In this document: positions 1 through 5,331 of the stretch, piece after piece
Layout: every line of letters begins with the position of its first letter
Position numbering within the stretch: the first letter of the stretch is position 1
Assembly (NCBI GenBank): GCA_016929985.1
Contig: JAFGIH010000138.1
Span: 1-11,796, forward strand
DNA: 11,796 bases
From: Thermoleophilia bacterium
GTDB taxonomy: Bacteria; Actinomycetota; Thermoleophilia; RBG-16-64-13
Reading direction: 5' to 3'
Notes under the pieces: generated by a model
Database searches by the model: none
Told to the model about the DNA's origin: nothing
The model's input: the letters and a program-made list of their open reading frames with translations, nothing else
Position numbers and translations under genes: made by a program

Positions 1-62
1 ACCCGCAGCTCCTCCGCGAAGATGACCCAGGTGCTCGAGGCCGGCCTAGACCGTGCGTGCAC
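1..62 (-). CDS. N-terminus of a probable ABC-2 type permease (partial, runs off left edge)
   Basis: Only the first 20 codons are in the window. They begin with GTG at 62-60, and the gene continues past position 1. The peptide contains STWVIFAEELR, which resembles the cytoplasmic N-terminus of ABC-2 family permeases (a W-x-I-F-x-x-E-L-type amphipathic start before the first membrane helix). The start is supported by a near-perfect Shine-Dalgarno sequence, GAGGAGGT, five to six bases upstream and inside the preceding ATPase gene. The reading frame overlaps that gene's last 17 bases, the arrangement expected for translational coupling of an ATPase with its membrane partner. The function rests on context and a short motif, so the permease call is an inference. 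The existence of a gene here is better supported than its family. Confidence 0.6.
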   Translation of the reverse strand, partial: MHARSRPASSTWVIFAEELR

Positions 63-951
63 GGGACACCTCCTCGATGAAGATGTCGGTGAGCGAGGGC
101 AGCACCCGCTCGAAGCGGTCCACCGGCACAGCACCGTCCACGTAGGCCGAGAGTATCTGCTCCGGCGTCAACGCTCCGCCCACCTCGTATTCCACCGTGC
201 CGTCGGGGAGCACCTTGTGCCGGCTGTCGCGCAGACCGTCGGGCATCCCGGCCGCCTGTACCTGCACCGACTTCACACCCCGTTCGCGCCTGATGGAGGC
301 CAGATCACCGAACAGGAGCAGCCTGCCGTCGGATATGAGGGCGATACGCTGGCACATCTCTTCGACGTCCGCCATGATGTGGGTGCTGAACATCACCGTC
401 GCGCCGGCCTCCTGGTGCTCGCTGAGGATGTCCTTCATCAGCCTGACGTTCAGGGGATCGAGACCCGCGAACGGCTCATCGAGGATGAGGAGCCGGGGAC
501 GGTGGATAATGGCCACGGTGAACTGGATCATCTGCTTCATGCCTTGGGAGAGGCTCCCCACCTTGGCCAGACGGTGCTCGTAGAGGCCCACTCGCTGCAG
601 GAGCTCGTCGGCGCGCGACTCGGCCTCCGCCCGGGAGAGGCCCTTCAGCCGCCCCAAGTAGCGGATGGTGTCGAACACCCGGGAGCGCGGAGGCAGTCCC
701 GCTTCTTCCGGCAGGTAGCCCACGCTGCGCAGCACCGCCAGCTCGGGGCGCGAGCCGAGGATCGACACAACGCCCCCGTCCGGCCGGATGATGCCCAGAG
801 CCATGCGGATGGTGGTGGTCTTGCCCGAGCCGTTAGGACCCAGGAAGCCGAAAATCTCACCGGGCCGGACGGCGAACGACACTTCGTCGACCACGGTCCG
901 GTGGCCGAAGATCTTGGTGAGAGTCTCTACCTGCAGAGCATGCTCAGACAC
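46..951 (-). CDS. ABC-2 type transporter ATP-binding protein, NatA-like with C-terminal DUF4162-like tail
   Basis: This is a 301-residue nucleotide-binding subunit of an ABC exporter, acting at the inner face of the membrane. All motifs are visible: Walker A GPNGSGKTT at residues 38-46, signature LSQGMKQ at 134-140 (a variant of LSGGQ common in the NatA group), Walker B LLILDEP at 154-160, D-loop GLDP at 163-166 and the H-loop His at 191. YLPEEAGL at 79-86 is typical of the NatA/DUF4162 group. The tail PSLTDIFIEEV near the C-terminus matches the end of DUF4162-type ATPases. The start is GTG, chosen because AAGGG lies about six bases upstream and because residues 5-15 already form the first strand of the fold. 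It is separated from the upstream AKR-like gene by 178 bases holding its own promoter, so it is probably a separate unit. The exported substrate is unknown. Confidence 0.93.
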   Translation of the reverse strand: MSEHALQVETLTKIFGHRTVVDEVSFAVRPGEIFGFLGPNGSGKTTTIRMALGIIRPDGGVVSILGSRPELAVLRSVGYLPEEAGLPPRSRVFDTIRYLGRLKGLSRAEAESRADELLQRVGLYEHRLAKVGSLSQGMKQMIQFTVAIIHRPRLLILDEPFAGLDPLNVRLMKDILSEHQEAGATVMFSTHIMADVEEMCQRIALISDGRLLLFGDLASIRRERGVKSVQVQAAGMPDGLRDSRHKVLPDGTVEYEVGGALTPEQILSAYVDGAVPVDRFERVLPSLTDIFIEEVSRARTV

Positions 952-990
952 GATGACCCTTCTCGACCGCCTTCACGCGCAACGGCGCCC

Positions 991-1019
991 ACTATAGACC
1001 GGTCGATCGCGCCCGGCAA
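991..1019 (-). promoter_or_regulatory. Predicted sigma70-type promoter with a palindrome in the spacer, driving the ABC-2 ATPase gene
   Basis: On the minus strand a -35 element TTGCCG (1019-1014) and a -10 element TATAGT (996-991) are separated by exactly 17 bases. The expected transcription start would be near 984, leaving a leader of roughly 30 bases that contains the AAGGG ribosome site. The 8-bp palindrome GACCGGTC (997-1004) abuts the -10. It extends to a 14-base near-palindrome, ATAGACCGGTCGAT at 994-1007, with one mismatched pair. A repressor bound there would block polymerase. That operator role is inferred; the bases are as seen. Confidence 0.6.
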
Positions 1020-1076
1020 GAAGCCCGACCGGGGCGCCCTCCGGCGGGTGGCGACCGGCGACACCCCCGCGCCCGT

Positions 1077-1099
1077 GGGGTTCCCGGCGGGGTTCCCGG
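1077..1099. repeat. Two tandem copies of GGGGTTCCCGG in the AKR / ABC-2 intergenic region
   Basis: GGGGTTCCCGG occurs at 1077-1087 and again at 1089-1099, giving a 12-base period. The repeat sits in the 178-base gap (952-1129) after the AKR-like gene. The same gap holds a 6-bp CGGGGC/GCCCCG inverted pair (1101-1106 with 1122-1127) immediately after the stop codon, and a 5-bp GGGTG/CACCC pair (1046-1050 with 1062-1066). None of these is followed by a T-run on the minus strand, so I do not call a canonical intrinsic terminator. The region may end transcription by a GC hairpin or Rho. Confidence 0.5.
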
Positions 1100-1129
1100 G
1101 CGGGGCACTCTCGTCGCCGCCGCCCCGGC

Positions 1130-2305
1130 TCAGCCGCCGAGCAACTCGTGCGCCTCGCGCAGGAGGTCGACGATTGGGAGAGCGGGACTCCGCGCACAGC
1201 GACTCTCGCAGAGACCACACGCAGTGCAGAGGTCAGCCCGGTGTCCCTCGTCGCGATACACGCGTGCGGCCGTCTTCACATCGTCGTACACCACAGCCTC
1301 GTTGTAGATCTCAAAGACGCGGGGGATATCAATGCCCTCGGGACAGGGCAGACAGGGTCGGCAGGAAGCGCAGTCGATCTCGCGGCGGGCCCAGTATGCG
1401 TCCCGGACCCGGTTGATCGCCAGCTCGTCCCGCACGCCGAGCGCATCTGCTTCAGCTCTGTCCGCCACAGCAAGGTCCTCGTGGAGTTGGCCCCTGGTCG
1501 CGATGCCGCAGACCACCGTCGAGACGGCCGGGAGATCCCAGACCGAGCGCAGAGCCCACTCGGCCGGCGTCCAGTCGTGCGGCGTAGCTGTCCAGATATC
1601 CCGCACGGCTTCCGGCGGCGTTTGGACAAGCCGCCCGCTCTTGAGCGGCCCGGTCACCACGACCGCGAGTCCCCGGCCGGCGGCGTAGTCCAACCCCACG
1701 GAGCCTGGGTCGCGACCCGCATCCATGAAGCTGTACTGGAACTGAGCGAACGTCCACCGGTCGTACCCAGCGACGACCTCCCTCAGGACGTGATAGTGGT
1801 CACGGAAGGCGAACCCCAGACTCCCCACCCGTCCGTCGCTCACAGCCTGATCGGCCTGCCGCAGAAGACCTGACTGCACGATCAGCGGCCAACTCAACCT
1901 GTCGATACCACCCAACACGCAGAAGTCGGCGTGGTCGATCTGCAACCAGTCCAGTTGGGCGCCCAGGGAGTGATCGAAGGCGGCCGCCGAGCCGGCAGTC
2001 GCGGCGCCGGCGCCGAGGGCCGCCGAGCCCGTACTCGACCGCGAGGCCGCGGCGGCCACCGGGACGGTCACGGCGACCCTGACCTTCTCCCGGTACCCCT
2101 CGCGGAGCGCCCGTCCCACGGCTTCTGCCACGGGACGTTGACGGGCCATGTCGTAGGGATACCCCAGGTCGATGTAGTTGACCCCGCCATCGATCGCGTC
2201 TCTGACAAGAGACGTCAGGTCCGGCTGCGGCAACATGCCCGCTCGGACTCCGAAGCCCAGCGCCGACACCTCCCAGTCAAGACCGCCGAATCTGCGATAC
2301 CTCAC
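1130..2305 (-). CDS. Aldo/keto-reductase-like protein with C-terminal double [4Fe-4S] ferredoxin motifs; catalytic Lys/His not conserved
   Basis: The 391-residue protein has an AKR-type barrel (about 1-300) followed by an iron-sulfur tail. The opening RYRRFGGLDWEVSALGFG is the standard AKR N-terminus. D46 and Y51 match the family Asp and Tyr. Where the family has TK after the third strand this protein has T80-V81, and where it has L-H-G it has L131-G-G, so Lys and His of the tetrad appear lost. An Ala/Gly/Ser-rich insert fills about 84-109. The tail has C312, C315, C318 and C321 (CxxCxxCxxCPEGIDIP) and C360, C363, C366 and C370 (CxxCxxCxxxC), as in the AKR-ferredoxin group (COG1453-like). GTG at 2305 is chosen because it begins the conserved N-terminus and has GGAG upstream. 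GTG at 2323 (also with GGAG) and 2338 are alternatives. The gene lies 49 bases after the bicupin gene and is the likely last gene of its operon. A redox or electron-transfer role is inferred; the substrate is unknown. Confidence 0.85.
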   Translation of the reverse strand: MRYRRFGGLDWEVSALGFGVRAGMLPQPDLTSLVRDAIDGGVNYIDLGYPYDMARQRPVAEAVGRALREGYREKVRVAVTVPVAAAASRSSTGSAALGAGAATAGSAAAFDHSLGAQLDWLQIDHADFCVLGGIDRLSWPLIVQSGLLRQADQAVSDGRVGSLGFAFRDHYHVLREVVAGYDRWTFAQFQYSFMDAGRDPGSVGLDYAAGRGLAVVVTGPLKSGRLVQTPPEAVRDIWTATPHDWTPAEWALRSVWDLPAVSTVVCGIATRGQLHEDLAVADRAEADALGVRDELAINRVRDAYWARREIDCASCRPCLPCPEGIDIPRVFEIYNEAVVYDDVKTAARVYRDEGHRADLCTACGLCESRCARSPALPIVDLLREAHELLGG

Positions 2306-2354
2306 GCGAGACTCCGTCTTCACCCCAACTCCGGGCACCCGGCTGTGGGCACCC

Positions 2355-3386
2355 CTATTCGAAATCTCCCGGGTTCACCCAGGGAGCCGCGTGCGACGCA
2401 CCGAGACAGCCCACGAGGAACCCGTACGGTTTGTCACACCATCTCGTGATGCACGGCAGATGCACGAAGCCTCCCGGGCAGATGACGGCGCTGGGCTTGT
2501 TGAACACCTGCGTCTCGAATTCTGGCCCGAGCTTGAACTCTATCTCCGCGCCCAAGTAGTCAGGGTCGTCCGGATCGAGGCCTACGAACACCAGGGCCTC
2601 CGTCTCCGGGTGAGTGTGCCCTTCACCGAAGCGGTGCCATATGCCCGTTCCGCTGTAGAAACCCCAGGTGAAGTTGAGGTCGAACCCGTTGAGGCCCTCA
2701 CCGAACAGCCAGACTATAGTGTCACCGTTGCCCGGACCCATGATCAGCTTCGGGCGCATCACACCCGTCCTCTCCACCTCCATGGGATCCACTCCGTCCG
2801 GAGGCGCAGGCAGGCCCTTCTCGGCGGCGGCGAGGGCGGGATCCTCCACATTGGCCATGCCGGCGATGACCTCAAGCCCCACGTTGGTGCGCAGCGGATG
2901 CACCAGGCCGGCATACGTGCCGCCCGTGCTGACCTGAGCCGGGCGGGCGCTCTCAGGGATAGCCTCCGCGCTGTAAACCGGGTCGAGGCCAAACAGATAG
3001 TGAACGACGGGCCGCCCCACCTTTCTGATCCTGACCGGCCCGTGCGGTAGGCCCTTGGGGACGCAGACCACCGTCGGCTCGGTGAAGACATGCTCCTCGC
3101 GTTCCTCGCCGAGCTCGATGGAGACCTCTCCCCCATCGAAGCTGCGGATGTCGTCAAGGTCGATGCCGGCAAAGACGAGCACCTCGTCGTACGGATGCAC
3201 GACCGCGCCCTCCACCGGATGACATACACACGGCTCTTTGAAGAAGCCGAAAGAGAAGTTGCCCTGGTAGCCCTCCCAGTCCTTGCCCTCCGCCCACACT
3301 CTGGGTTGAGGATACAGACCCGCCGGGCCATCCTTGACTTCCAGCGTCTTGACCAGATGCCCCCACTGCTTGCCTCGTATCTCCAT
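2355..3386 (-). CDS. Tandem double-cupin (bicupin-like) protein of unknown function
   Basis: The 343-residue protein is made of two similar halves. The first (about 44-135) has FGFFKEP, HPYDEVLVFAG, an acidic stretch, VFTEP and VPKGLPHGP. The second (about 236-330) has WGFYSGTG, HTHPETEALVFVG, VFNKP and CPGGFVHLP in the same order. The C-terminal half keeps a full cupin metal set: H257, H259 and E263 of HxHxxxE, and H309 of the second motif. The N-terminal half retains H64, E68 and H115, but the first His is replaced by Val. It looks like a duplicated cupin with one canonical and one altered metal site. No signal peptide is seen, so it is probably cytoplasmic. The ATG at 3386 is preceded by AGGAG with six-base spacing and is preferred to the longer TTG start at 3410. 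Cupins include dioxygenases, isomerases, lyases and sugar- or acid-binding proteins; I do not assign a reaction. It lies in the operon between the SnoaL-like and AKR-like genes. Confidence 0.85.
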   Translation of the reverse strand: MEIRGKQWGHLVKTLEVKDGPAGLYPQPRVWAEGKDWEGYQGNFSFGFFKEPCVCHPVEGAVVHPYDEVLVFAGIDLDDIRSFDGGEVSIELGEEREEHVFTEPTVVCVPKGLPHGPVRIRKVGRPVVHYLFGLDPVYSAEAIPESARPAQVSTGGTYAGLVHPLRTNVGLEVIAGMANVEDPALAAAEKGLPAPPDGVDPMEVERTGVMRPKLIMGPGNGDTIVWLFGEGLNGFDLNFTWGFYSGTGIWHRFGEGHTHPETEALVFVGLDPDDPDYLGAEIEFKLGPEFETQVFNKPSAVICPGGFVHLPCITRWCDKPYGFLVGCLGASHAAPWVNPGDFE

Positions 3387-3405
3387 CACTCGCTCCTGCA
3401 CTCGC

Positions 3406-3426
3406 TCCAAGGATCTGTTCCTTGGA
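3406..3426. repeat. 8-bp inverted repeat upstream of the bicupin gene
   Basis: TCCAAGGA (3406-3413) and TCCTTGGA (3419-3426) are exact reverse complements separated by TCTGT. The repeat fills the middle of the 65-base gap between the SnoaL-like stop codon and the bicupin ATG, ending about 20 bases upstream of that ATG. It could be a protein operator or a small mRNA stem-loop. No T-run follows, so it is not a canonical terminator, and I see no good promoter here. Confidence 0.5.
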
Positions 3427-3451
3427 TGGTTTTCTCACTCTTCTGGGGGCG

Positions 3452-3949
3452 CTAGGCGAAGTACTCAGGCCCCACCTCGGCCAAGACCTCGCCTCTGCCC
3501 CGCTCCCACTGTTCGAACATCGGCCTGAACTCGTCGCCGAAGATCTCGGTCCAGTACCGGATCGTCGCGATCTGCAGCCTGCCCTCGGCGTCGCTGCTCA
3601 AATGGTAGTGGGCGCTCGCCTCTTTCGCCGGCCATTCTCTCCCTGTGGTCTCGTCGCCGAAGACGATCGAGAACTGCACCACCGCTTTCATGGTCCGGGT
3701 GTCGATGACGTAGTAGTTCGGGGTGATCCTCTCCACCAAGCCGGGGTGGACGAACGAGATCAGCAACTGCTGCCGGGTGAGCGGCGCCGACATGAACTCA
3801 GATTCAGCCGCCGTATGCATCCGGAACTCGAGGTCCTCGGAGAAGTACTCGCGAAGCTTCACCACCGACTGCGCGGCCCCCTGGTGGTCGTTGACGGCCC
3901 GGAAGTATCCGTCCAGCCAGTCCACGATGTCTTCGTAGCTGTGACTCAC
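3452..3949 (-). CDS. NTF2/SnoaL-like fold small protein
   Basis: The 165-residue protein resembles the SnoaL/NTF2-like superfamily. It starts with a helix (EDIVDWLDGYFRAVND), followed by a second helix and YFSEDLEFRMH. The middle is strand-rich (PNYYVIDTRTMKAVVQFSIVF) and the end, HYHLSSDAEGRLQIATIRYW, is the characteristic final strand pair of this fold. The superfamily includes isomerases, dehydratases, hydroxylating-enzyme small subunits and non-catalytic binding proteins, so no reaction is assigned. The GTG start at 3949 is chosen because AAAGGAAG precedes it at good spacing; a longer frame reaching 4018 is basic, unlike the fold, and has no ribosome site. It follows the substrate-binding protein by 75 bases that can fold into a branched structure, and precedes the bicupin gene by 65 bases. 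Its placement suggests a catabolic or ligand-binding partner of the imported compound. Confidence 0.72.
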   Translation of the reverse strand: MSHSYEDIVDWLDGYFRAVNDHQGAAQSVVKLREYFSEDLEFRMHTAAESEFMSAPLTRQQLLISFVHPGLVERITPNYYVIDTRTMKAVVQFSIVFGDETTGREWPAKEASAHYHLSSDAEGRLQIATIRYWTEIFGDEFRPMFEQWERGRGEVLAEVGPEYFA

Positions 3950-3964
3950 TGTGGCGCTTCCTTT

Positions 3965-4019
3965 CGTGGAGCCCCCGTCTGCGCGGGGCCTCCTATCTCG
4001 CGGACTCCGCTCGTCCACG
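3965..4019 (-). other. Potential three-way-junction RNA structure in the leader of the SnoaL-like gene
   Basis: Three nested or adjacent inverted repeats occupy nearly the whole gap between the substrate-binding protein and the SnoaL-like gene. An outer stem pairs CGTGGA (3965-3970) with TCCACG (4014-4019). An inner hairpin pairs GCCCC (3971-3975) with GGGGC (3985-3989), and a second pairs GCGG (4000-4003) with CCGC (4007-4010). The outer stem ends directly beside the AAGGAAG ribosome site of the downstream gene. The complementarity is observed; folding and function are inferred. It might protect the upstream liv messenger, reduce downstream translation, or simply be chance in GC-rich DNA. 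Confidence 0.35.
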
Positions 4020-4024
4020 GGGGC

Positions 4025-5257
4025 CTAGTTCAATGTCCTCACGAACTTGAACTCACCAGACTCGACCACCCATTCGTTGTAGCCTCCGTGGAGCTGATGG
4101 TCGTCGGGACCGTAGTTGACCACGCCCTGGGTGACCGGGAAGTCCTGCAGGGCCTCTATCGCGTCGCGGATCTTCGCTCTGTCGTCAACGCCGGCCTTGA
4201 GCCCTTCCAGGAGGATGTAGAAACTGTCGTAGGCGGCGCCGGCAAACAGGGTCACAGCCTCGTCATACGCGGCTTCGAAACGGGCGCCGAACTCCACCAT
4301 CTCGGCCTTGTAGGGGAAGTCGTCGGGCAGGTCCACCGGGTTGGTGATCCCCGCGCCTATGAGCAACAGCCCCTCCACCACTTCCGGCCCCTTCATGAAG
4401 ACCGTCGGGTGCCCCGAAACGGCCCCGGATTGAATGGGACAGGTGACTCCCAGCGCCCGCAGCTTCTGGACGAATATGGGCGTGTGGTGGATAGACGACA
4501 TGAGAAAGAGCACTTCGGGCTGGACTTCCTTGTAGGCCGCGTAGATCTTGTTGACCATTGGCGTCATGTCGGTGATGTCCAGTTGCCAGTTGTCCGTGAG
4601 AGCCGTGATCTCGACTCCCTTGTCGGGGAGGGTCTGGGTGAGGAGCTCGATCGCCTGGAAGTTCGGCGGCAGAGCGTCCGCGGCCGCCAGGATGTTCGTC
4701 CAGCCCTCGGCTTCGATCTGCTTGGTAAGAGCGTCGGCGACATCCTCCGGGCCCACACTGCATATGAACGACCAGTGCTCATCCACCGCCGGAGCATCAA
4801 GGGTCGGGGTGTCCCAGCGCAGAAGGGGGACTTCGTACCGCTCGGCCAAGGGTTGCACGGCCAGGGCGCACGGTGTGTGCAACGGCCCCAGGATCGCGGT
4901 GACCTTGTCCTGAGTGATCAGTTTGGTCGCCGCCGAGACCGCGGTGGCCGCATCGGTCTTGTCGTCCATCAGGATCAGCTCTATGGGCCTCCCGTTGACA
5001 CCTCCGTTGGAGTTCAGCAGGCCGATCTCCAGATCCAGCGCGTTGAGCATGGACTGGGTGGGGACCGCGGCGCCGCCGCTCATGGAGGTCACCACTCCGA
5101 TCTTGATGGGCTCCCCCGTCGCCGGCCCGGTAGCCGCGGTCGTCTCTGCCGGCGCCGCCGTCGTGGCGGTCTCTTCCCCGCCGCCGCAGGCGACCGCGAA
5201 CGGAAGCGCCACCAGCAGCGCGACCGCCGCACCCACCGTTACAAGTCTTCTTCTCAT
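4025..5257 (-). CDS. Branched-chain amino acid-type (HAAT family) ABC transporter substrate-binding lipoprotein
   Basis: The 410-residue type I periplasmic-binding-fold protein is the extracytoplasmic receptor of the adjacent Liv-type importer. Residues 1-24 are a lipoprotein signal: MRRR, a hydrophobic stretch, then lipobox AVAC with C24 as the lipidation site, followed by GGGEE and a Thr/Ala/Pro linker to about 48. The mature domain starts IKIGVVTSMSGGAA, typical of LivJ/LivK-like proteins. It continues with NSNGGVNGRPIELILMDD and ITQDKVTAILGPLHTPCALAVQPLAERY, both family hallmarks. The ATG at 5257 is chosen over a start 72 bases upstream because it begins the signal peptide and has AAAGGGG at good spacing. 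This family also serves aromatic acids, urea, amides and short organic acids, so amino-acid specificity should not be assumed. It lies 74 bases after the LivMGF fusion. Confidence 0.93.
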   Translation of the reverse strand: MRRRLVTVGAAVALLVALPFAVACGGGEETATTAAPAETTAATGPATGEPIKIGVVTSMSGGAAVPTQSMLNALDLEIGLLNSNGGVNGRPIELILMDDKTDAATAVSAATKLITQDKVTAILGPLHTPCALAVQPLAERYEVPLLRWDTPTLDAPAVDEHWSFICSVGPEDVADALTKQIEAEGWTNILAAADALPPNFQAIELLTQTLPDKGVEITALTDNWQLDITDMTPMVNKIYAAYKEVQPEVLFLMSSIHHTPIFVQKLRALGVTCPIQSGAVSGHPTVFMKGPEVVEGLLLIGAGITNPVDLPDDFPYKAEMVEFGARFEAAYDEAVTLFAGAAYDSFYILLEGLKAGVDDRAKIRDAIEALQDFPVTQGVVNYGPDDHQLHGGYNEWVVESGEFKFVRTLN

Positions 5258-5331
5258 GGACCTGCCCCTTTCTGTCGTAGCCGCCGCGTATCGTGCACCG
5301 TTCATGCAGTCCTCACCTCCGGTCTCCACCC

